Origin: Caryophanales bacterium UBA1427
GTDB taxonomy: Bacteria > Bacillota_I > Bacilli_A > ML615J-28 > CAG-313
Reading direction: 5' to 3'
DNA: 13,693 nucleotides
Assembly (NCBI GenBank): GCA_002329485.1
Contig: DCTZ01000038.1
Span: 1-13,693 of the forward strand
Numbering within the stretch: the first letter of the stretch is position 1; every line of letters begins with the position of its first letter. The translations under genes and the position numbers were made by a program. Below the pieces are notes generated by a model. The model worked only from the letters and a program-made list of their open reading frames with translations. It was not told where the DNA came from and did not search any database. Of this stretch, positions 7,405-13,693 are shown in pieces.

Positions 7405-9216
7405 TTATGGTTTATGATTCAAATAAAACGGACAATTTGATGGATTCCAATTATATACCCAAGTGTAAGGGATGGTTTCTGCTTCAACATAAATTTCTAA
7501 CTCGAAACAATTCCTAAATACGTTTGCTTCCATAGTTGTAACAGAAAGCGGAATGAAGATTGTTTCTAGTTTTTCGCAGCTAAAGAATGCCCATCCTTCG
7601 ATTTTGGTTATCGTTTCAGGAAGATTGACTTGGGATAGGTTGGTGCAACCGCTAAAGGCTTCTTGGCCAATTTCTTTTACTCCCGATAGTATCGTAACAT
7701 TGGTTAAACTGATGCAGTCTTGGAAGGAATATTTTCCAATATAAGACAAGGAAGCGGGAATAGTAACCGATTTTAAACTTGTGCACTCTTTAAAAACACT
7801 GGTGCCTATATTGACAAGGTTGCTTGAGAGGGTTAAGTTTTCTAATGCATAACAGAAAATAAAGGCTTCATCATCGATTGTCGGGACGGAATTAGGGATA
7901 TCAAGAGTTGTTAAAGTTATGCATAATCTAAATGCATCTCTTTCAATAATTTGAACAGAGATTGGAATATTGACCTCGCTCAGTTTTTCGCAACCAAAAA
8001 ATGTTCCTTTTTCGATTATTTCAATTCTTTCCGAAAGCATAATGGACGTCAGGTTTTTACATTCGTTGAAACAAAATTGTCCGATATATTCTACGCTATC
8101 AGCAATCAACACCTTTTCCAAGGTTTTACAGTTTGAAAAAGCATAATGGCCAATCGAAACAACTCCATCTTGGATTTCAATTTCCTTGATTTGCGGATTA
8201 TAGTAAAATGCATAATCGTAAATCAGTTTTACGGTTTTCTCCTGATAAGATCCCGGGATTACTATTTTTTCACCCAAGTTTAAGGTCGATAAACCGATAA
8301 TTTCTATTTGACTAGAAGAATCGTTTCGGTAAATAAATTCCTCATCTTCAATTATATCGGACATATCCCATTTGACTGGCCGATTGTGTAGATTCCAATT
8401 GCTTGGCCAGTTTTCCGGCTTGCTGGGGGCGTCGGTAAAGAAGACTATTTTACCGCTTTTATTAAAGGTATGTTCTCCAATAATTGTCGAACCGGGCAAG
8501 ACCACAGTTGCCAGATTAACGCAATTATAGAAAGCATAATCACCGATATTGGCAACGCTGCTTGGGATAAAGACACGGGATAAGTTTAGGCAATCTTTAA
8601 AGGCATTTTTGCCGATAGTATTGACCGAAGCAGGAAGATGAACCAATAACAGATTCGGACAATTGGAAAAAGTGCTGTCCTTAATTTCTTTAATACCATT
8701 TGGCAATTTCACGGTTTTTAATCTTTCACATCCGACAAAAACGGATTCTTCAATTGTCGAGACGCTTTCGGGTATTTCTAAGATTTCTAATGCTTGACAG
8801 TTGGAAAAAGCACCGTAACCTATTTTGGAAAGCGAATTTGGCAAAATGACTTCTGCTAATTTTAGGCAACCGACAAACAAATTGCTTTCCAAAACAGTAA
8901 TGCCTTCGGGAATGCTAATGCGGGTTAAATTTTTGCATTGATTGAAAGCTTGCTCTCCTAAGAATGTTAAAGTGCTGGGAAGTGATAGACTTGCTAAATT
9001 ATAGCAAAAACTAAAAGCTGCTTGCTCAATTTTGGTAACACCGTTTGGAATAACCAGATTGGTTAAATTTTCGCAGTAAGTGAAGGTGTTGATTCCGATT
9101 TCCTCAATGCCGATGCCTTGTTGTATTTCGATTAGGTTTTGGCAATAACCGAATAGTTCATTGCTTAACTTTTTAACGTTTCCCGGAACCGAAATATTTT
9201 TAAGATTTGTACAATT
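7405..9216 (-). pseudogene. C-terminal part of an interrupted BspA-type leucine-rich-repeat surface protein
   Basis: This is codons 283-885 of the LRR gene that starts at 10062. It is in the same frame as the upstream part and separated from it only by the TAA at 9217-9219. The 324 bases after the stop are fully open and read as LRRs without a break (NCTNLKNISVPGNVKKL onward), yet contain no in-frame ATG; the first possible start is a TTG at 8892 with no convincing ribosome binding site. It contains most of the first LRR block (to residue 538), a Trp-rich cap (ENWPSNWNLHNRPVKW, near 550-565), a header-like spacer, a second LRR block (625-854) and a final cap (YTWVYNWNPSNCPFYL). There is no LPXTG motif or C-terminal membrane anchor. 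Unless the stop is a sequencing error or is read through, this part is probably not translated. Confidence 0.85.
7501..8190 (-). repeat. Second BspA-type LRR block (10 tandem repeats)
   Basis: Ten consecutive 23-residue repeats (residues 625-854 of the full-length reading), all with the IGxxAFxxCxxL pattern, for example VVSIGHYAFSNCKTL. The block is preceded by a header like that of block one and followed by a Trp-rich cap, which suggests duplication of a whole header-LRR-cap module. Confidence 0.9.
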
Positions 9217-9408
9217 TTAAAAAAATTTTGTCCCCAACTTGGAAACGGAATTTGGAAGAAGAAGTGATTCCAGTTTATCGCAAAAAGCAAAAGCCGAATC
9301 GTTGATTGCTTCAAGGCCATCTGACAGAATAATTTCCGATATTTGACAGTACATGAAGGCTTCTTTGCCAATTTCCTTGACGGTGGAAGGTAGGATTATT
9401 TGGTCAAT
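8449..9408 (-). repeat. First BspA-type LRR block (14 tandem repeats)
   Basis: Fourteen consecutive 22-23-residue (about 69-base) repeats of the form LxxIxIPxSVxxIGxxAFxxCxx, residues 219-538 of the full-length reading. Each repeat shows the LRR_5 pattern with a conserved Ala/Val-Phe and a Cys three residues later. The in-frame stop falls inside the third repeat; the other thirteen are undamaged. Confidence 0.9.
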
Positions 9409-10062
9409 ATTTGTCCCGAAAAAGGCTTTCTCACCGATTATTTTTACCGGTTTGCTTTTGATTTGGCTAGGAATATTGACTGTTTTTTCTTCTCCGGTGT
9501 AACTGGTGATTTCAATATAGTCATTATATTCCAAAAAGGTGAACATGTTTTCTGCGTTTTTCCATATCGCAATCAATGTAATATCGTCTTCAAAAGTAAA
9601 GGTAAAAGGAACTGTAACAATTGACTCATTTAAGGACCAACCGATAAAAATATAATCATCTCTAACGGGGGTTGGCAAGGTATCGATTGTTTCGTTTTTA
9701 TTTACGTATAAACTTTCAACTTCGTTACCGCCAGTGGAGTCAAAGAATACGAAAAATTTACCTTTTTGCCATTTGGCATATAGAGTAATATTTTCTTTAG
9801 GAAGAATGTTTTCTGTTAACGGAACAGTAAATTGGGAATTTTTGAACCACCCCTCAAAAATATAACCTTCCTTGGTTGGGGTGGGGAGGAAATGCTTGGA
9901 AATATTACCTTCGTTCGCAAGGGGTTGAATTATGGTACCACCATCTGTTTCAAAATAAACAAAGGTTTCCTCTGAATTGACTAACGAAAAAACAATTATT
10001 CCGATAGCAACTAAAATAATAAAACCTGCAATAGCAGAAATAAAAACAACACTTTTTTTCAT
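9217..10062 (-). CDS. N-terminal part of interrupted surface protein: membrane anchor, two InlB/Flg_new repeats, first LRRs
   Basis: The gene begins at ATG 10062 with AGGAGGA at 10071-10077 and a good promoter upstream. As it stands it encodes 281 residues. Residues 1-28 are a Lys-led hydrophobic signal or uncleaved anchor with no lipobox Cys. Two Listeria-Bacteroides (InlB B / Flg_new) repeats follow at about 33-98 and 101-167, each ending in the typical YIFEGW...ITLYAKW pattern. A header segment (175-218) leads into BspA-type LRRs from residue 219. It stops at an in-frame TAA in the third repeat (KLGTKFF-stop-NCTNL), at the usual 'F..C..L' position where any single-base change could restore a sense codon. 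An upstream in-frame ATG at 10083 is disfavoured because it would lie over the ribosome binding site. The intact protein would be about 885 residues, a surface adhesin-like molecule; ligand unknown. Confidence 0.85.
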   Translation of the reverse strand: MKKSVVFISAIAGFIILVAIGIIVFSLVNSEETFVYFETDGGTIIQPLANEGNISKHFLPTPTKEGYIFEGWFKNSQFTVPLTENILPKENITLYAKWQKGKFFVFFDSTGGNEVESLYVNKNETIDTLPTPVRDDYIFIGWSLNESIVTVPFTFTFEDDITLIAIWKNAENMFTFLEYNDYIEITSYTGEEKTVNIPSQIKSKPVKIIGEKAFFGTNIDQIILPSTVKEIGKEAFMYCQISEIILSDGLEAINDSAFAFCDKLESLLLPNSVSKLGTKFF

Positions 10063-10092
10063 CGATTTTTTCCTCCTGCACAAGTTAACCCC

Positions 10093-10121
10093 ATTTTATC
10101 ACTGGAAAGAAACAATTGCAA
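10093..10121 (-). promoter_or_regulatory. Sigma-A-type promoter of the LRR gene
   Basis: On the - strand: TTGCAA (10121-10116), a 17-bp spacer, then TAAAAT (10098-10093) preceded by TGA, an extended -10. It lies about 30 bp upstream of the start codon. The -35 box is embedded in a perfect 12-bp palindrome CAATTGCAATTG (10113-10124), a possible operator. Confidence 0.8.
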
Positions 10122-10160
10122 TTGATTATTAAAAATTCGCTAAAAAATGTTTTATATTTA

Positions 10161-10206
10161 AAAGACCCACAAAAAGGCTTTCCACCAGAAAAGTCATTTT
10201 GTGGGT
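10161..10206 (-). terminator. Terminator of the alpha/beta hydrolase gene
   Basis: On the - strand, ACCCACAAAA (10206-10197) pairs perfectly with TTTTGTGGGT (10174-10165). The inner part of the long hairpin also pairs (CTTTT with AAAG around a TGGT loop). CTTTT follows as a short U-tract. It lies about 45 bp after the hydrolase stop codon. Confidence 0.8.
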
Positions 10207-10250
10207 TTGAAAGTTGATTAAAAAAGTTATCTTAAAATTTTAAAAAGCGG

Positions 10251-12290
10251 TTAAAGGATTGCGCTTCCGCCGGTTATAATCCAACAAGCAAGAATTGCCA
10301 CAGTAATGCTTCCGACATAGATGTTTCCCGTTTTGCGATAGGCTAGAGTGCAAATAATGCTAAAAATTAGAACCTGAGGAACGAAGACAATCATCAACGA
10401 CATAAACGGACCACCGAATGTGGAACTGAATAAATGGTCAATGCCGGGACCAGCTCCCAAGAAGAACGGAATATATTCGATAAAAATCAATAACAAAATA
10501 CCGCCTACCATCAATAAGGCATTTTTCCACCAACAAGCCAAAAAGCCCTTAAATCCCGGAAGGTTCGCACTCCTATTTTGCATTTGGGCATATATTTTGG
10601 AATTGTTGAGAATGAAAAAGATAATAAAAATAGGCAAGTAAACTAAGAATTGAAGGAATCTTTCCCCGGAAAAAGTTTTAAAGAAAGGCCAAATAAACCT
10701 AAAGTCCAACAAAAAGGCTTTTTCGGTTATAAATACTTGCAGATACATGAAGACTGTTAGGCATAGTGCTAATAGGGCGCTTTTTCCCAACAAACACCAA
10801 TCTATTTTTTTAGGATAATCTTTGCCGGATAAACCGATATCAAAGTAATTGATTTCCTTATTGTGCTTTTTGGCGCTATACCACGGAATCACGGTAGTTA
10901 TAATCATTACGATGATTAAAAATAAGTACCAAGAAAAGAAGCCGTTCCCGATGGTCATCCTAAAGATTGATTCCGGCAATGGCAGTAACCCATGTCCTAG
11001 TTGCGTCATAAACGGATAACTTAACCCCGCAATCAATACCGTTACAATTGCTCCTTTCCACCAAGCGCGTTCGCTTTTAACGTTTTTCGAACGGTGCTTT
11101 AAATTTTCCGGTTGAACTAAACTGTTAAAGAATGGTGTTTTTAATAAAAGCATTATTAAAGCCATGCTGCTGGTCAGGCTTGCCAAAGTGGCGAACAAAA
11201 CCAAACACTCTTTAGTCCAAAAAACTTGATTAGTATTCTTTATGGATGTATCAAGACCGATTGCTTGATCCAACCACTCAATGGTTGTGGCTATCGCTTT
11301 TTTGTTATGAGTTAATAAGCGATGGTTGGTTTTTATCAATTCCCTTCTCCGAGCAGTACCGTTGGCAAAATCACCGTAGGTAGTGTTCCATTTTCCGCTT
11401 CCTACACCAACCCCTAAGAATTCGCTGGTTATTTCGTTTTTGATAACCGAATCGTTTACGGTTTGTTTGCTGTAGTCGCGAAACATGGCAAATTCGTCCC
11501 ATTTTGCAGTGAGGAGAAGGACGTTGGGGAAACTAATGGCGGAAGAATCATAGGCGTCTTTGGTGAATAGTTCTCCCGCTTGCAGGATGATGGCTTTAGG
11601 GGCAATTTCGGTGCCCGAATAAGTAGCGCCAACACTCCAAGAAGCCCAAGTACCCATTGAATGGCCGGAAACGGCCATTTTCTTGTTATCAACAAAAGGC
11701 AAATTGGCTAAATGTGCATAGGATGCAATCCCGCCCATCGAGGAATCCAAAATGGCATTTCCCTCTTCATCTTGGGAATATTTATCGAGGAAGAACGACA
11801 TATTGGAAAAATTCATCATTACTTTATAGCGCGACGGTCCCCCAATTTCAACATATGTTTTATCGTTTTCCGAATCTAAACCGTAATTTACCGTAACTTT
11901 TCGGTTGACATAACCGCGGTTAATCATGCTGATGGAGGTGTCACCGTGACCGAATTCATCGATAGCCATTACTACTAGGTTCCTGCGGGCAAGTTCCAAA
12001 GCAAAAGCTGCAGATGTTTCATGGTCGTTTTGGTAACCGTGAAGAAGAAGTACAGCTCCCTTTCTATTTGTCGCGCTTGCTGTTTTCGGTACGTATAATT
12101 TATAGGCAACTACTCCTTGTTTGGTTTTTCCATCCATGGTTTGATAGGTAGTTTCAATGGTGCCAAGCGAAACATCGATTTCGCCAAACCCGGTTTGGAT
12201 CCCGTGGGCAATCCCCACGCTTAAAAATACAACCAAAATACTGATGATAAAAACAAGCCAAGTTTTACAGTTTTCTTTAATAAATTTCAT
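10251..12290 (-). CDS. Membrane-anchored alpha/beta hydrolase with C-terminal eight-helix membrane domain
   Basis: A 679-residue protein in two halves. After one N-terminal membrane segment (about 11-29) comes an alpha/beta-hydrolase domain (about 55-345) with the oxyanion motif LLLHGYQND (H84-G85), the nucleophile elbow GHSMG with S211, a probable acid D265 in LLTAKWDEF, and a probable catalytic His at 323 or 328 in TNHRLLTHN. The C-terminal half has about eight hydrophobic helices (near 359-383, 413-427, 451-471, 502-523, 546-562, 589-611, 627-651, 655-675). By the positive-inside rule the hydrolase domain would face outside the cell. The substrate is not readable; esterase, lipase or peptidase activity on envelope or extracellular material is possible. 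The ATG at 12290 has AAGGGGA at 12304-12298, and the gene has its own promoter and terminator, so it is a single-gene unit. The fused membrane half is unusual for simple secreted esterases. Confidence 0.88.
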   Translation of the reverse strand: MKFIKENCKTWLVFIISILVVFLSVGIAHGIQTGFGEIDVSLGTIETTYQTMDGKTKQGVVAYKLYVPKTASATNRKGAVLLLHGYQNDHETSAAFALELARRNLVVMAIDEFGHGDTSISMINRGYVNRKVTVNYGLDSENDKTYVEIGGPSRYKVMMNFSNMSFFLDKYSQDEEGNAILDSSMGGIASYAHLANLPFVDNKKMAVSGHSMGTWASWSVGATYSGTEIAPKAIILQAGELFTKDAYDSSAISFPNVLLLTAKWDEFAMFRDYSKQTVNDSVIKNEITSEFLGVGVGSGKWNTTYGDFANGTARRRELIKTNHRLLTHNKKAIATTIEWLDQAIGLDTSIKNTNQVFWTKECLVLFATLASLTSSMALIMLLLKTPFFNSLVQPENLKHRSKNVKSERAWWKGAIVTVLIAGLSYPFMTQLGHGLLPLPESIFRMTIGNGFFSWYLFLIIVMIITTVIPWYSAKKHNKEINYFDIGLSGKDYPKKIDWCLLGKSALLALCLTVFMYLQVFITEKAFLLDFRFIWPFFKTFSGERFLQFLVYLPIFIIFFILNNSKIYAQMQNRSANLPGFKGFLACWWKNALLMVGGILLLIFIEYIPFFLGAGPGIDHLFSSTFGGPFMSLMIVFVPQVLIFSIICTLAYRKTGNIYVGSITVAILACWIITGGSAIL

Positions 12291-12337
12291 ATTACTATCC
12301 CCTTCTTTTTCATTTGATTATTTCCTACTTTTCCTTT

Positions 12338-12366
12338 ATTTTATCATTATCTTTTTACCTAGTCAA
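12338..12366 (-). promoter_or_regulatory. Sigma-A-type promoter of the hydrolase gene
   Basis: On the - strand: TTGACT (12366-12361), a 17-bp spacer, then TAAAAT (12343-12338) preceded by TGA (extended -10). The -10 element TGATAAAAT is identical to that of the LRR gene promoter, which suggests similar expression. Confidence 0.85.
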
Positions 12367-12394
12367 CGAATTATTTAGATTTGATTTAATAAAA

Positions 12395-12436
12395 TAAAAA
12401 AATGGTTTGATTGGTAGCATTTGCTACAACCAAACC
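12395..12436 (-). terminator. Terminator of the DinB-like gene
   Basis: On the - strand, GGTTTGGTTGTAGC (12436-12423) pairs with GCTACCAATCAAACC (12418-12404), with one bulged base and one G-U pair. It is followed directly by ATTTTTTTATTTT. It sits about 70 bp after the DinB-like stop codon and just upstream of the hydrolase promoter. Confidence 0.88.
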
Positions 12437-12506
12437 TGTGGTTAATTTTTATAATTATTTCAATATTTTTAAGTTATTGCCTGAATGCTGAATCTTTTGC
12501 TGATGG

Positions 12507-13166
12507 TTAGCTTTTTTTGATTCCCCGACGGATTCTTTCGCAAGCTTCGATGTGCATAATCCAATGTCTCGAAAAAGGCATTTTCAATAATCCTTTTACA
12601 TCTTTGTTGCCCCAATAATCGATTAACCACTGGGCATTTTCATTTAGCGAAACGACTTTTGCTTTTTGAATTCTTTCTTTGTCATTCTTTGAAAAAGATT
12701 GTTTTAGGTTTTCAAAGGAAAGGGATTGTATTAAATTATTGGAGTTTTCGTAAACGTCCGTGATATATTCATATAAGGCATCAATGTTTAACTTTTCGGA
12801 AAAAAATCTAATTTCCTCTTTTACCAGTTCGTTGCCGGTGGTAATTAGAGGAGAATTTAGACGCTTTTGGTAGTCCTTTTCCAAAAATAAATCTTTTTCC
12901 TTCCCGTTAATCAAAATATTTGCCACAATATCTTCGATTCGGAAAATGTGGTAAAGGGAATACGCAATGGTTTTATTTTCATAACCTTTATGATTGGGAA
13001 AAGGCTGGTGGGAAAAAACGCTTAAAGTCAAATTGGCTTTCATTTCGCATACAAAATCAAAAAGGGTCTTTCGTAATTCCAATAAATAAGCAATACCTTG
13101 ACCAAAGTTTTCTTTTTTAAGATGAATTTGGAATTCTTTGTTTAAATTGGACCAATTTTTATTCAC
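12507..13166 (-). CDS. DinB-like four-helix-bundle protein, putative metal-dependent enzyme
   Basis: A 219-residue, mostly helical, cytosolic protein. It matches the pattern I know from a DinB/YfiT-superfamily branch common in Clostridia and Bacilli: TIAYSLYHIFRIEDIVANILI (about 66-86), GNELVKEEIRFFSEKLNIDAL, a WLIDYWG stretch, then LLKMPFSRHWIMHIEACERIRR at the C terminus. H73, H201 and H205 are spaced like the His triad that binds divalent metal in DinB proteins. Related enzymes act as thiol-dependent transferases, but the reaction here is unknown. The start is GTG at 13166, supported by GGAGG at 13178-13174; the first in-frame ATG is far inside the conserved domain. A terminator-like hairpin lies about 45 bp upstream and a strong terminator downstream, so the gene is probably monocistronic, although I could not find a clear promoter in the short AT-rich gap. 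Confidence 0.78.
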   Translation of the reverse strand: MNKNWSNLNKEFQIHLKKENFGQGIAYLLELRKTLFDFVCEMKANLTLSVFSHQPFPNHKGYENKTIAYSLYHIFRIEDIVANILINGKEKDLFLEKDYQKRLNSPLITTGNELVKEEIRFFSEKLNIDALYEYITDVYENSNNLIQSLSFENLKQSFSKNDKERIQKAKVVSLNENAQWLIDYWGNKDVKGLLKMPFSRHWIMHIEACERIRRGIKKS

Positions 13167-13209
13167 TTCCCGGCCTCCGTTTATTTAAATTTTTTAAAAA
13201 CAAAAAATG

Positions 13210-13255
13210 AAAAAAGGCCACAAATCAGAATAATTGCAACGACTTGTTGACCTTT
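13210..13255 (-). terminator. Terminator upstream of the DinB-like gene (ends tRNA/remnant transcripts)
   Basis: On the - strand, AAAGGTCAACAA (13255-13244) pairs with TTGTGGCCTTT (13223-13213), with one bulged base and one G-U pair, around a 20-base loop. A run of six T follows (A13210-13215 on +). The long loop lowers confidence. Confidence 0.6.
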
Positions 13256-13324
13256 GGTAAGTTTCTTTGTTTAATTTTTAAAAATTGTTCTAGGGGAAAA
13301 ATCAAAGTCGCGTTATTTTGGGAA

Positions 13325-13552
13325 TTACCCTTTTTGCCTGTATAAAATTTCTTCATCTGACTTTACTGAAAAACAACACACTTCATCTCCATTGATAACG
13401 GATTTGATTAAATCGACTTCAACAGGTTTTTGAAAGGCTGCTTCAAAATACTTGACAATACATAGCTTACGGTATGGTTTAATTTTTCAATCTAAATTAG
13501 TATATTCATAGCACTCTTCCGGTTTTATTTTTATTAGGCAAATAAAAGATAC
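13325..13552 (-). pseudogene. C-terminal remnant of a small Cys-containing protein (V4R / ATC-hydrolase-like resemblance)
   Basis: Between tRNA-Arg and the terminator upstream of the DinB-like gene, the - strand has a 75-codon frame, from after TAA 13555-13553 to the TAA at 13327-13325, broken by one TGA at 13489-13487. It reads like real protein on both sides of the TGA: IKIKPEECYEYTNLD, then KIKPYRKLCIVKYFEAAFQ, VEVDLIKSVINGDEVCCFSV and a charged tail. The GDxxCxF ending after a KS-x-x-x-GD helix recalls the C termini of V4R-domain and L-2-amino-thiazoline-4-carboxylate hydrolase-like proteins. A Trp codon TGG would fit where TGA stands. There is no start codon or ribosome binding site, and the N-terminal part is missing, so this is most likely a decayed gene end. 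The rest of the 13167-13583 gap holds a terminator-like hairpin, a 14-bp AT palindrome at 13273-13286 and nothing else I can name. Confidence 0.5.
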
Positions 13553-13583
13553 TTATTCAGAAGAGGATTAATATATCAAAAAA

Positions 13584-13658
13584 TGGTACGCCCAGAGGGA
13601 ATCGAACCCCCATCTACAGGATCGGAACCTGTCACCTTATCCATTGGGCCATGGGCGC
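13584..13658 (-). tRNA. tRNA-Arg (anticodon CCG), with encoded CCA
   Basis: On the - strand the 72-base body 13658-13587 folds as a cloverleaf and is followed by encoded CCA (13586-13584). The acceptor arm is GCGCCCA with TGGGCGT, discriminator A. The anticodon stem ACAGG/CCTGT encloses the loop TTCCGAT, giving anticodon CCG, which reads CGG (Arg). The T arm is GGGGG-TTCGATT-CCCTC. Position 1 pairs with 72 as G-U, and the D stem (GCCC with AGGT) has one G-U and one C-A mismatch, which is slightly irregular but otherwise the gene looks functional. Confidence 0.92.
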
Positions 13659-13671
13659 ATTTACGCCTAAT

Positions 13672-13677
13672 ATTATA
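13672..13677 (-). promoter_or_regulatory. -10 box of the tRNA-Arg promoter
   Basis: A perfect TATAAT on the - strand, 14 bases upstream of the first tRNA base, which places transcription start about 7 bases before the mature end. The matching -35 box would lie at or beyond the window edge and cannot be checked. Confidence 0.65.
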
Positions 13678-13693
13678 CACTATTTGCGACAAA

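Noticed and set aside
9217..9230. Frameshift or programmed slippage at the T-tract in the LRR gene
   Set aside because: The reading frame before and after the stop is the same, so a one-base slip would leave, not restore, the LRR frame.
8449..9408. CRISPR-like or DNA-level tandem repeat array
   Set aside because: The 69-base periodicity is a coding LRR repeat; the DNA units are diverged and there are no spacers.
13273..13286. Perfect 14-bp palindrome AATTTTTAAAAATT
   Set aside because: Very AT-rich spacer where such palindromes are expected by chance; no link to a promoter or hairpin terminator.
13584..13658. Phage attachment site in tRNA-Arg
   Set aside because: No integrase gene and no second copy of the tRNA 3' end found in the window.

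Overview
The window looks like a chromosome segment from a low- to moderate-GC Gram-positive bacterium of the Bacilli/Mollicutes-related kind; Izemoplasmatales-, RF39- or Erysipelotrichia-like groups are plausible, but this is inference. Supporting signs are strong AGGAGG-type ribosome binding sites, GTG and TTG starts, sigma-A promoters with a 17-bp spacer and extended -10, hairpin-plus-U-tract terminators, a Bacilli-size ArgS, type IV pilus/type II secretion genes, and a BspA-type leucine-rich-repeat surface protein with InlB-like repeats. All genes that read intact use the standard code: Trp is TGG wherever I checked, and stops are TAA or TAG.

Left part (1-7390, all + strand, core-type genes). 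It opens inside a pilC/gspF-type platform gene, followed after 1 bp by a pilB/gspE-type assembly ATPase and a strong terminator. Next is an alanine/glycine:sodium symporter (AGCS family) with a TTG start. Its last codons contain the promoter of a ~180-nt structured RNA that I call 6S RNA (ssrS), which ends near its own terminator. Then comes an apparent operon with its own strong promoter: argS, a six-helix membrane protein of unknown function, and an M42 metallo-aminopeptidase, closed by a perfect-stem terminator that can serve both strands.

Right part (7390-13693, all - strand, visibly more AT-rich, accessory-type genes). Read in its own direction (right to left), it has tRNA-Arg(CCG); a decayed C-terminal gene remnant; a terminator; a DinB-like putative metalloprotein and its terminator; a large membrane-bound alpha/beta hydrolase with its own promoter and terminator; and a large LRR surface-protein gene. 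The LRR gene has a clear promoter, start and RBS, but one in-frame TAA at codon 282 of 885 cuts it in two.

How the genes work together: the left part combines pilus/secretion assembly, amino-acid uptake, global sigma-factor control (6S), translation (argS) and peptide turnover (M42). The right part is mostly cell-surface or membrane functions. I found no CRISPR array, insertion sequence, phage module or obvious defence system. The points most worth a second look are the interrupted duplicated-module LRR gene, the hydrolase fused to eight membrane helices, the 6S RNA locus, and the in-frame TGA in the remnant beside the tRNA.
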